Source of the DNA: Psychrobacter sp.
GTDB lineage: Bacteria; Pseudomonadota; Gammaproteobacteria; Pseudomonadales; Moraxellaceae
Direction: 5' to 3'
DNA: 7,140 nt
NCBI GenBank assembly: GCA_020024075.1
Contig: JAHHUJ010000106.1
Location: forward strand, 1 to 7,140
Part shown: piece after piece, positions 1-5,905 of the stretch
Numbering within the stretch: the stretch's first letter is position 1
How the letters are laid out: the number at the start of each line of letters is the position of its first letter
The notes under the pieces: model-generated
What the model was told of the DNA's origin: nothing
Seen by the model: only the letters and a program-made list of their open reading frames with translations
Database searches by the model: none
Made by a program: the position numbers and the translations under genes

Positions 1-321
1 GCCTTAGAGACACACGCCAGAGATGAGATTGGTATTACGGAGGTCAGTCAAGCCAATCCGCTACAGGCAGCCATAGCGTCTGCATTGGCATTTATATCTG
101 GCGGTGTGTTGCCGGTCATAGGTATATTGTTGTTCCCAGCGGACACTTTGGTCTACTCGTTAGCGGCGTTAACGGTACTGGGGCTGATGATATTGGGTGT
201 GGTATCAGCACGCCTAGGCGGTGCACCGGTTGTTCCTGCAACTGCTAGGGTAGTCACTTGGGGGGTGCTGGCCATGCTAGCCACTACTATTATTGGTAAT
301 TTGTTTGGTGTTTCGGTGTGA
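1..321 (+). CDS. VIT1/CCC1-family metal ion transporter, C-terminal part (5' end outside window)
   Basis: The frame is open from base 1 and ends at TGA 319-321, leaving 106 C-terminal residues of a protein that in this family is usually about 230 long. The fragment begins with a polar stretch containing HARDEIGITEVSQANPLQAA (residues 5-24), which matches the conserved region of bacterial VIT proteins just before the last membrane helices. Three hydrophobic segments follow at about residues 24-45, 52-70 and 82-103. Eukaryotic members move Fe2+ or Mn2+ out of the cytosol into vacuoles; bacterial members are inferred to export these metals across the inner membrane. The substrate here cannot be read from this part. 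An internal TTG at 85 is not the start, because the conserved sequence extends upstream. No clear terminator follows the stop. Confidence 0.85.
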   Translation, partial: ALETHARDEIGITEVSQANPLQAAIASALAFISGGVLPVIGILLFPADTLVYSLAALTVLGLMILGVVSARLGGAPVVPATARVVTWGVLAMLATTIIGNLFGVSV

Positions 322-400
322 TAGCACCACAATAGCTTATCTATTGAATTTGTTTATAGATTTAAATTACGCCTCTGTTGAATATTAAGGGCCTAGATAT

Positions 401-1132
401 ATGTTAATTAATGCAGACTTCTCGCAACCCGCCAGTGTAAGACTGGAGCAACATCAATGGGTCGCATCACCTCAAGGTGGTGTGGAGCGGATGATGTTAG
501 ACCGAATAGGGGCTGAAAAAGCGCGCGCAACCAGTCTAGTACGTTATGCCCCTCAGTCTTATTTTCCGCATCATCAGCATCCGGGCGGTGAAGAGATATT
601 AGTATTGGAAGGGACATTCTCAGCAGATGACACTCATTATCCAGCTGGTTGGTATTTACGTAATCCCCCTGGCTCAGGACATCAGCCTTATAGTGAGGAG
701 GGCGCCTTAATCTTCGTTAAACTGCGTCAGATGCCAGAGTCCGAAACCCGCTATGTGGCAACCAACACCAATGATGCTAGCAACTGGCAAACGTTAGATG
801 GACGTGAGGTTTGTCAGCTATTCTCCGATGATTATGAGCAAGTAAGCTTACAGCGTATAGAAGCTGGCGAGCCAGTATTTGTAGAGGGTATGGGTATGTT
901 TGCAGATAGTGCTGCCAATGAAGACGATACTGCTGTTACCTCTGGCGGAGCAGAGATATTGGTGATTGGCGGTATGCTGGTAGATGCAGAAGCACAATAT
1001 CAGCCACAAAGCTGGATAAGACTGCCTGCAGATGATAATTTGAGCCGTGACTGCGACTTAATAGCGGGAGAGAGTGGGGCTACTATTTATATTAAAACCG
1101 GTCATTTATTGAATGTTATCGGTGCTGCATAA
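401..1132 (+). CDS. ChrR-like cupin domain protein (stand-alone double cupin)
   Basis: This is a 243-residue soluble protein. The first cupin half holds the metal-site pattern FPHHQHPGGEEILVLEG (residues 55-71), with His58, His60 and Glu64/65 as likely ligands and His94 in the PPGSGHQP segment (89-96) as the fourth. A second, degenerate cupin repeat runs from about 182 to 238 (GGAEILVIGG onward) and lacks the histidines. The family is the C-terminal cupin of ChrR, the zinc anti-sigma factor that answers singlet oxygen in Rhodobacter. The N-terminal zinc anti-sigma domain of ChrR is absent: there is no Cys before residue 138. An anti-sigma role is therefore unlikely, and a small-molecule or metal-binding role is more plausible. 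ATG 401 follows AAGGG (388-392) at good spacing. arfB begins 36 bases downstream on the same strand. Confidence 0.85.
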   Translation: MLINADFSQPASVRLEQHQWVASPQGGVERMMLDRIGAEKARATSLVRYAPQSYFPHHQHPGGEEILVLEGTFSADDTHYPAGWYLRNPPGSGHQPYSEEGALIFVKLRQMPESETRYVATNTNDASNWQTLDGREVCQLFSDDYEQVSLQRIEAGEPVFVEGMGMFADSAANEDDTAVTSGGAEILVIGGMLVDAEAQYQPQSWIRLPADDNLSRDCDLIAGESGATIYIKTGHLLNVIGAA

Positions 1133-1151
1133 TAACTATGATACCTATTAA

Positions 1152-1206
1152 TAGTGACAAAATAACTAATGACACATAATGACAAAATGATTAGTGACAC
1201 AATAAC
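1152..1206 (+). repeat. Near-identical 15-base direct repeat flanking the arfB start
   Basis: TAGTGACAAAATAAC (1152-1166) recurs as TAGTGACACAATAAC (1192-1206), 40 bases apart with one mismatch. Between them lie further partial copies of the ATGACA(A/C) core. The second copy is inside the arfB reading frame. It may be a local duplication that built the present N terminus, or merely low-complexity sequence. Confidence 0.5.
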
Positions 1207-1594
1207 GCTTAATGAAAGCGATATAGAAATTACAGCGATTCGTGCTCAAGGGGCTGGCGGGCAAAACGTTAATAAAGTCTCGTCGGCGATACATCTGCGT
1301 TTTGACATTGCTGCTTCAAGTTTGAGTGATGAGCAAAAACAGCTGTTGTTAAACAGCAAAGACAACCGTATTACCAAAGAGGGTGTGCTCATTATTAAAG
1401 CGCAGCAATATCGTACTCAAGAGCGTAACAAAATAGATGCTATGCAGCGCCTTAAGCAGTTTATTGTGTCAGCAACCCATGTTAATCCTACTAGGCGACC
1501 GACTAAACCTAGTAGAAATGCAAAACGCAAACGGGTCGATAAAAAAGTCCAACGTGGTAGAACCAAAGCGCTTCGAGCTAAGATTGATTATTAA
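1169..1594 (+). CDS. arfB: Alternative ribosome-rescue factor ArfB (peptidyl-tRNA hydrolase, GGQ domain)
   Basis: The protein has 141 residues, close to the 140 of E. coli ArfB (YaeJ). ArfB enters ribosomes stalled on mRNA without a stop codon, places its basic tail in the empty mRNA channel and hydrolyses peptidyl-tRNA. The catalytic GGQ is at residues 30-32 within ITAIRAQGAGGQNVNKVSSA (21-40), almost identical to E. coli. IHLRFDIAASSL follows. There is no codon-recognition domain as in RF1/RF2. The tail from about residue 105 is rich in Arg and Lys (RRPTKPSRNAKRKR and onward), as expected. The start is uncertain: ATG 1169 and ATG 1187 are both in frame and neither has a clear Shine-Dalgarno sequence. 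ATG 1187 gives an N terminus nearer the E. coli length. The gene lies between the cupin gene and an unknown gene on the same strand. Confidence 0.93.
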   Translation: MTHNDKMISDTITLNESDIEITAIRAQGAGGQNVNKVSSAIHLRFDIAASSLSDEQKQLLLNSKDNRITKEGVLIIKAQQYRTQERNKIDAMQRLKQFIVSATHVNPTRRPTKPSRNAKRKRVDKKVQRGRTKALRAKIDY

Positions 1595-1666
1595 TGTCTC
1601 ACAACCTGATTGTGCAAATCCAATACTAGACCTAATTCAGAGCCATATAACTGTGAAAGCAAACAC

Positions 1667-2287
1667 ATGAATAATAATAAAATAAGATACCGCAAAATCA
1701 GAGGCATTAACCGCCGAAAACGTTTAATCAACGAGTGGGGCGAGCATTACAAAACCTTAGACTTAGGCAAGTTACAGCAGACACGTCACGATTACGTCAA
1801 GCTTTGGGTGCGTCCTTGGTCGGATTCGCAGTTGATGATTAATAGTGTCCCTGCAGAGCCAACCGGCGAGCTTGAAACCTTGCTTATCGCCAATCTGTTA
1901 AAGATATATCAGTCGTGGCAAACCACTTTGCAGCAGTTAGATGAGCCTTATTATCTGGCTACTTGGTTGTTTGAGCAGCGCATAAGCTATTCTCAAGTTT
2001 TATGTACTATTGAGGGATCGCTGGATTTCTCGAATGTATTTGAAGCAGTAGAGAGTCAGCCTAAAGACGGTATCAAAAGCTCAAGCCATTACAATGAGCA
2101 GACCGAACAGTATTTAGACGGTTATCAGTGGACGTTGTATCGTTTTATTCAGTTTTATAATCTGTCTGACCCTGATGAAGTAGCCAGTATGCAAGGGATA
2201 GAGGATAATCGCTTGATAAGAAAGCAAACCTTGGGAGACACAGAATATCAAGCTGTAGAGGCTGATAAAGTTTGGGTTTTAGATTGA
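1667..2287 (+). CDS. Hypothetical protein, 206 residues, unrecognised
   Basis: I do not recognise this protein. The frame continues upstream to a TTG at 1610, but ATG 1667 is the better start: from there the protein begins with a strongly basic stretch (MNNNKIRYRKIRGINRRKR, residues 1-19). A conserved-looking aromatic segment follows (HDYVKLWVRPWSDSQL, 41-56). The rest is hydrophilic and mixed helical, with seven tryptophans and an acidic C-terminal third. There is no signal peptide or membrane segment, so a cytosolic location is inferred. Only a weak ribosome binding site is visible. The gene begins 72 bases after arfB on the same strand. The basic N terminus beside a ribosome-rescue gene could suggest RNA or ribosome contact, but that is speculation. 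The full frame and normal composition support a real gene. Confidence 0.75.
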   Translation: MNNNKIRYRKIRGINRRKRLINEWGEHYKTLDLGKLQQTRHDYVKLWVRPWSDSQLMINSVPAEPTGELETLLIANLLKIYQSWQTTLQQLDEPYYLATWLFEQRISYSQVLCTIEGSLDFSNVFEAVESQPKDGIKSSSHYNEQTEQYLDGYQWTLYRFIQFYNLSDPDEVASMQGIEDNRLIRKQTLGDTEYQAVEADKVWVLD

Positions 2288-2399
2288 ATTTGATGTTAAA
2301 ATATCGCGCCCATTTTTCAGAAAATAGGTAATTTACATCATCTATCTTATTTAATAACTAATACTGCGCATACTAAGATTATCTCAACAGGAAGCAGTC

Positions 2400-3326
2400 A
2401 TGATTGTGTTGCAAAAACCCAATGCCTTTAAGATACTCTTTACGTTGCGCGGCTCTATTATTCCCCATATCTATCGTCAAGTGCTGTTTATAATCTTGAT
2501 GAGTGCCATCATTTCAGCGGTTCAGCATTGGATTCCTAGCTCCTTTTCTTCTTACAGTGCTGCACCTTTGACCTTACTAGGGATAGCCTTGTCACTGTTT
2601 CTCGGGTTTCGTAATAATGCCAGTTATCAACGGTGGTGGGAAGCCAGAATATTGTGGGGACAGCTGGTTTATGAGTCTCGTAGCTTCACCCGACAAGTGA
2701 TATCTTTTGTAGATGATAAAGCAGAAGGTGGGTTGGACGCGCAACGAACTATGGTTAATCTGGCCATTGCTTTTACCCATGCATTGCGGCACAGACTTCG
2801 TGACACCTCCCCTTGGCAAGATGTCGATAAATTTATTGTGCCAGAGCATCATATCAGTGCGCGTCAAGCTGGTAATTTGCCAGAATATATATTGCGATTA
2901 TTGGGTCAACAGTTAAAGCAATGTCGACAAAAGAATCTAACCTCTGATCTTATGATACAAAACATGGATGAGCGGTTAACCTCATTGACTGTGGTATTAT
3001 CAGCGTGTGAGCGCATTCATAATACGCCCCTGCCACTTGCTTATACTTTATTGGTGCACCGCACAACTTATCTATACTGTTTTATGCTGCCATTTGGTTT
3101 GGCCACGTCATTGGGCTGGGTGACCCCACTAGTCTGCGGAGTGATTGCTTATACCTTTTTTGGTTTGGATGCCCTTAATGAGGAGATAGCCGATCCTTTT
3201 GGGGAAGCAGCCAACCATTTACCGCTAACTACATTGTCTCGTATGATTGAAAGGAACTTACTAGAAGCCATGGATGAGCCTAACCTGCCTACTGAAATAC
3301 TGCCTGAAGATGGATATTTACCTTAG
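2400..3326 (+). CDS. Bestrophin-family (UPF0187/YneE-like) membrane ion channel
   Basis: The protein has 308 residues, the usual length for bacterial bestrophins. Family signatures are clear: FRNNASYQRWWEAR (70-83) after the second membrane helix, ERIHNTPLPLAY (204-215), and NEEIADPFGEAANHLPL (260-276). Hydrophobic segments lie at about 26-44, 55-70, 222-240 and 241-256, matching the four-helix pore subunit. Known homologues form pentamers in the inner membrane. Animal bestrophins conduct chloride, whereas the Klebsiella homologue has been reported as cation-selective, so the permeant ion is not predictable here. ATG 2400 has AGGA at 2389-2392, seven bases upstream. The 112-base gap before it is long enough for its own promoter, but I see no convincing -35/-10 pair. 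It converges on the next gene with no clear terminator in the 71-base gap. Confidence 0.92.
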   Translation: MIVLQKPNAFKILFTLRGSIIPHIYRQVLFIILMSAIISAVQHWIPSSFSSYSAAPLTLLGIALSLFLGFRNNASYQRWWEARILWGQLVYESRSFTRQVISFVDDKAEGGLDAQRTMVNLAIAFTHALRHRLRDTSPWQDVDKFIVPEHHISARQAGNLPEYILRLLGQQLKQCRQKNLTSDLMIQNMDERLTSLTVVLSACERIHNTPLPLAYTLLVHRTTYLYCFMLPFGLATSLGWVTPLVCGVIAYTFFGLDALNEEIADPFGEAANHLPLTTLSRMIERNLLEAMDEPNLPTEILPEDGYLP

Positions 3327-3397
3327 CTCATCTACCATTTAGAGAAATAACAGCAAATACTACAAGCTAGTAATTCAGCGCGTTTGCCAAAGATAGG

Positions 3398-4210
3398 TTA
3401 TTTTACAGTAAAGGGTTTATTCTTTTTGTAGGTTTCATAGCTCACTAAACCCACAATCATTAATAAAAACACGACGCTTATACTGGTAACGCCCAAGCCT
3501 AAGCCACCATTATTTAGGGGTTGTGATAACCAATCACCAAACGCAGCACCAAGTGGGCGGGTCAAAATATAAGCCAACCAAAAGCATAAGACACTGTGTG
3601 ATTTAAACCCATAGTAACCAGCAGCAATGATAGCGATGCCTGCCGCAAATATTAACGTTGATGTCAGATAGCCTAGGTGAAGTCCCTCAGCGAACCAGTC
3701 ACCAGCTGCAGTGCCTAAAGCGAAAGTCGCTAAGATGGCAATCCAATAAAATAATTCACGAGGGAAAGTGTCGATATGATGAATAGACAGAGTTTTTTCA
3801 CGTGAATACCAAACGGCAAATACCACCGCGAGTAGCGCGCTAAAACCTACGGTGGAATACGATAACGGTATGCCAAGATTATCGGTCATGTTATCGGTGA
3901 TCAAGGTGCCAAGTATGCTGACGAATACCACCGTGAGCCAGTACTTCCAAGGAATATATTGTTTCGCTTTTAACTGTATTACTAAAACGATAGCAAATAA
4001 TACAGTCATGATTACAGAGGTGAGAGGTAATCCTAGTTTAAAGTTAAATATCAAGAAGTCTGCGGCGGTTTCACCGACTGTGGTTGACATCATCTTTATT
4101 AGCCAAAAAATCAAGGTGATTTCAGGCACCTTATTGAGCATATTATTATGTTGTACAGGGCTACTTGATACTCCAGTTAAAGGAGATGATGCGGAGTTAT
4201 AGGCAGACAT
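3398..4210 (-). CDS. DUF347-repeat membrane protein (COG4705 type)
   Basis: A 270-residue integral membrane protein with about eight hydrophobic segments. Four related motifs recur: TTVGETAADFL (43-53), ITDNMTDNLGI (104-114), TAAGDWFAEGLHLGY (167-181) and GAAFGDWLSQP (221-231). This internal four-fold repeat, each copy with an acidic residue near a G/T-rich turn, is the mark of the DUF347 family. The function is not established to my knowledge; acidic residues buried in repeated helices would suit cation transport, which is inference. The first 25 residues are Ser-rich and poorly conserved-looking, and MLNKVPEITL (24-33) resembles the start of shorter relatives. The upstream ATG is preferred because AGGAAG (positions 4217-4222) precedes it by six bases. 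The gene converges with the bestrophin gene. Confidence 0.85.
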   Translation of the reverse strand: MSAYNSASSPLTGVSSSPVQHNNMLNKVPEITLIFWLIKMMSTTVGETAADFLIFNFKLGLPLTSVIMTVLFAIVLVIQLKAKQYIPWKYWLTVVFVSILGTLITDNMTDNLGIPLSYSTVGFSALLAVVFAVWYSREKTLSIHHIDTFPRELFYWIAILATFALGTAAGDWFAEGLHLGYLTSTLIFAAGIAIIAAGYYGFKSHSVLCFWLAYILTRPLGAAFGDWLSQPLNNGGLGLGVTSISVVFLLMIVGLVSYETYKKNKPFTVK

Positions 4211-4263
4211 AAGGGGCTTCCTGAATTATAAAATTGTCATGATAGGGTATGAGGCTTAGGCCG

Positions 4264-4291
4264 ATGATAGCACTTTAAGTCTTACCGTAAA
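4264..4291 (-). promoter_or_regulatory. Candidate promoter for the DUF347 membrane protein gene
   Basis: Reading leftward, TTTACG (4291-4286, four of six bases of the -35 consensus) is followed after 16 bases by TATCAT (4269-4264, five of six of the -10). The expected start of transcription is near 4257, giving a leader of about 47 bases before the ATG. Prediction only. Confidence 0.4.
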
Positions 4292-4622
4292 GCTGTCCCA
4301 TCATAGTAATGATTTCATAATCAAGAAAATGTTAAGAGCTTAATGAACTGGAGAAAAGAAGTTTATTATTTTTGTAGCTTTTAGTGGTTGGCTAATCTTT
4401 GATAATTGTATTGTTGACGAACTTTGGGTTAAATGTTGGTAAGGCAGCCAAGCAGTTTACTCTGCCCAGTATACTGCATAGTGTTAAGCATCGCATCGCA
4501 GCATTAGGAACAACTTGCTTAAAGCCTTGGTAAATGAGAATTGGCTGCCTAAAGTAGTAGCTGAGAACATCTATCTGCCTCAACTACTTATATTGTTCTA
4601 TCAGTTTACATTGCACTACCAA
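4292..4622. other. Intergenic spacer with a 10-bp distant inverted repeat
   Basis: No supported gene lies between the two leftward genes. The stretch includes AGGCAGCCAA (4442-4451) and its exact reverse complement TTGGCTGCCT (4541-4550), 89 bases apart, and the short iteration GCATCGCATCGC (4490-4501). GGCAG (4443-4447) could also pair with CTGCC (4462-4466). No T-tract follows these stems, so they do not look like a terminator. A 63-codon leftward frame at 4392-4583 starts with TTG and has no ribosome binding site; I do not call it. Confidence 0.5.
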
Positions 4623-5366
4623 TTAACACTTAGTAGGCGCTTCAAAAACAAAAACTGGCAACTCAACCCGATCCAGACCCAAAGTCTCAACAGCATTCAT
4701 ATACTCATCATAATCCATATGAGACACTGAGTGCTTTTTGTCTGGATCTTCTGGAGGCGGATTAATCTCAAATCCAAAGTAGCTTAAGGATAATATCTCC
4801 GATAAAGAAAATATTAGATATTTGCCATCGTGTGCTACGGTCACCACCTTATGCAGATCGGCATTTTTAATTAGCTCCATATGGCGATACGCCAAATTGG
4901 TGACTTCGTGCAGGTTTTGAGTCACACTGCGGGGAGTATTTATCACTGGGAAAATACAAAAGTAATCCTCAGCTTCTGGATTGTCTATATAGCCTTTAAT
5001 AGTCATATACTGGCGCGTATAGAGTGCTATAGTATTCTCAAAGTTACAACGAGAAGCGTCATAGATATACATCAAAGAGATATACCCTTGGCTTTGTGTA
5101 ATCTCATACTCAAAAGGACACAGCACGGTCTGCTCAGCGATGGCTAGATTACTTAAGAACCAATCTACTTCACGGGGAATTTGACCATCGTAGGAGTAAG
5201 GATCCATCAGATGGCAGCACAGAGCCTTGATGCGCATTAAGTTTTCGGCATTTACTGTATAGAAGGGTGGGGCGTATACTTTGAAGGGGAAGGTAGGAAC
5301 CGTTTGCTCAAAAAACTCTCTAATTACTAGCTGTTCATCACTGCTATAGAAGCTCATTATCATCAT
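4623..5366 (-). CDS. Hypothetical protein, about 247 residues, unrecognised
   Basis: I do not recognise this protein. It is soluble-looking and acidic, with no signal peptide or membrane helix. Aromatic, Pro-rich stretches stand out near the N terminus (PTFPFKVYAPPFYTVNAEN) and the C terminus (FGFEINPPPEDPDKKHS), and there are several scattered Cys. It ends in PVFVFEAPTKC. The start is ambiguous. The frame runs upstream to a TTG at 5381, but ATG codons at 5366, 5363 and 5357 are all in frame, and GTGAG just before them (5375-5371) fits ATG 5363 or 5366 best. The gene diverges from the peroxiredoxin gene across a long spacer carrying three direct repeats, and no partner is encoded in the same direction close by. 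A single, well-maintained frame of this length supports a real gene; the function is unknown. Confidence 0.75.
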   Translation of the reverse strand: MMIMSFYSSDEQLVIREFFEQTVPTFPFKVYAPPFYTVNAENLMRIKALCCHLMDPYSYDGQIPREVDWFLSNLAIAEQTVLCPFEYEITQSQGYISLMYIYDASRCNFENTIALYTRQYMTIKGYIDNPEAEDYFCIFPVINTPRSVTQNLHEVTNLAYRHMELIKNADLHKVVTVAHDGKYLIFSLSEILSLSYFGFEINPPPEDPDKKHSVSHMDYDEYMNAVETLGLDRVELPVFVFEAPTKC

Positions 5367-5419
5367 TATCTCACTTTTCAATTCTTATGGAGTCGTATCA
5401 ATTAAAGTAAGACCAGTCA

Positions 5420-5482
5420 GCTTAGTTGACCCTAAATATCCGCTTAGTTGACCCTAAATATCCGCTTAGTTGACCCTAAATA
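5420..5482. repeat. Three direct repeats, 22-bp period
   Basis: The core CTTAGTTGACCCTAAATA begins at 5421, 5443 and 5465 without mismatch, joined by the four-base linker TCCG (5439-5442 and 5461-5464). The third copy ends at 5482, where the sequence diverges to AGAATTAG. A 22-bp period is about two helical turns, so a protein bound to each copy would sit on nearly the same face of the DNA. The array lies 39 bases or more upstream of the leftward unknown gene, a likely place for an operator or activator array. An iteron role is unlikely with no replication gene nearby. Confidence 0.9.
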
Positions 5483-5531
5483 AGAATTAGAAACGACTAA
5501 ATAAAGTCATTTTTTGGCATCAAATATAGGT

Positions 5532-5565
5532 CAGCTAAAACTCTCCTCAGGATAAGGAGCAGCTG
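5532..5565. other. Two-part hairpin next to a partial inverted copy of the repeat box
   Basis: CAGCT (5532-5536) pairs with AGCTG (5561-5565), and inside it CTCCT (5543-5547) pairs with AGGAG (5555-5559) around a seven-base loop. GGTCAGCTAA (5529-5538) is the reverse complement of the repeat core TTAGTTGACC with a single change. This could be an extra, inverted binding site or an RNA fold. No T-tract follows. Confidence 0.45.
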
Positions 5566-5567
5566 TC

Positions 5568-5595
5568 TTGGTAATACTAATTGATTTTCTATAAT
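5568..5595 (+). promoter_or_regulatory. Candidate rightward promoter with perfect -10 box
   Basis: TTGGTA (5568-5573) is followed after 16 bases by TATAAT (5590-5595). Transcription would begin near 5602, about 300 bases before the peroxiredoxin start codon. It would therefore make either a long leader or a separate small RNA containing the inverted repeats downstream. Confidence 0.5.
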
Positions 5596-5628
5596 GAGAT
5601 TTGATAACGATTAGATTCTTAATATTAG

Positions 5629-5680
5629 CTGTTAAATAACTGACCAAATAGAAACTAAAAAAGCCAGAATTATTTAACAG
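5629..5680. repeat. Perfect 11-bp inverted repeat with 30-base loop
   Basis: CTGTTAAATAA (5629-5639) and TTATTTAACAG (5670-5680) are exact reverse complements. It could be a stem-loop in a transcript from the 5568-5595 promoter, or a pair of protein-binding half sites. There is no transposase and no evident target duplication, so a mobile element is not supported. Confidence 0.75.
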
Positions 5681-5691
5681 TATCTGCTACT

Positions 5692-5723
5692 GGATTTAAA
5701 AGTAAATCCTGTAACATGATTTA
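5692..5723. other. Overlapping alternative hairpins (GGATTTA / TAAATCC / GATTTA)
   Basis: GGATTTA (5692-5698) pairs perfectly with TAAATCC (5703-5709) around the loop AAAG. The same TAAATC (5703-5708) can instead pair with GATTTA (5718-5723). The second stem is followed by TTTT (5724-5727), which resembles a weak terminator. The two folds exclude each other, as in attenuators, but the stems are short and AT-rich. Confidence 0.4.
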
Positions 5724-5799
5724 TTTTAGCAAAGATTTCACAATAGGCAAAGATAGATAGCCGTTGAATTTGAGTAATCGAATGTAAGAATTGGTATTG

Positions 5800-5814
5800 T
5801 CTATTTTAAATAGA
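5800..5814. promoter_or_regulatory. 15-base palindrome upstream of the peroxiredoxin promoter
   Basis: TCTATTTTAAATAGA is perfectly symmetric about its central T. Further ATAG or CTAT words lie at 5814-5817, 5821-5824, 5836-5839 and 5840-5843, and ATAGCTAT (5836-5843) is itself a palindrome. ATAG/CTAT elements recall OxyR sites, which often control peroxidase genes, but the spacing does not reproduce the known four-element OxyR arrangement. A regulator site is therefore inferred without naming the protein. Confidence 0.4.
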
Positions 5815-5825
5815 TAGTTAATAGT

Positions 5826-5853
5826 TTGAATAATGATAGCTATAACTGATAAT
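5826..5853 (+). promoter_or_regulatory. Candidate promoter for the peroxiredoxin gene
   Basis: TTGAAT (5826-5831) and GATAAT (5848-5853) are separated by 16 bases. Transcription would start near 5860, giving a leader of about 46 bases with the ribosome binding site GGAGA at 5896-5900. It overlaps the ATAGCTAT palindrome, so a bound regulator could act directly here. Confidence 0.5.
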
Positions 5854-5905
5854 ATATTCAAAGAGCTTGAAAACAAAAACACAATAACTTAAATTGGAGA
5901 AAATA

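Larger units (their letters stand above)
5367..5905. other. Long divergent regulatory spacer before the peroxiredoxin gene
   Basis: About 540 bases of very AT-rich DNA without a credible reading frame separate the leftward unknown gene from the rightward peroxiredoxin. It contains the repeats, hairpins and two promoter candidates listed separately. The amount of symmetric sequence here is clearly higher than in the other spacers of the window. Confidence 0.7.

Noticed and set aside
3327..3397. Shared terminator between the converging bestrophin and DUF347 genes
   Set aside because: Only a 7-bp AT stem (3345-3351 with 3397-3403) with a loop of about 45 bases is present, with no compact hairpin and T-run.
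3852..4202. Rightward 116-codon frame
   Set aside because: Lies wholly antisense to the DUF347 membrane protein gene, whose membrane pattern and internal repeats are clearly real.
4264..4345. PmrA-like box (CTTAAG repeats) upstream of the DUF347 gene
   Set aside because: TTAA words are present but not in the required five-base spacing.
4392..4583. Leftward 63-codon frame in the spacer
   Set aside because: Starts with TTG, has no ribosome binding site, and spans the inverted repeat; no family resemblance that I can support.
5421..5482. CCCTAAA words looking like telomeric repeats or plasmid iterons
   Set aside because: The word occurs once per 22-bp unit rather than in tandem, the organism is bacterial, and no replication gene is present.
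5420..5482. CRISPR array
   Set aside because: The repeats are separated by an identical four-base linker, not by unique spacers of 30 bases or so, and no cas gene is present.
5496..5515. Possible terminator: GACT/AGTC stem followed by T6
   Set aside because: A four-base stem is too weak, and no rightward gene ends there.
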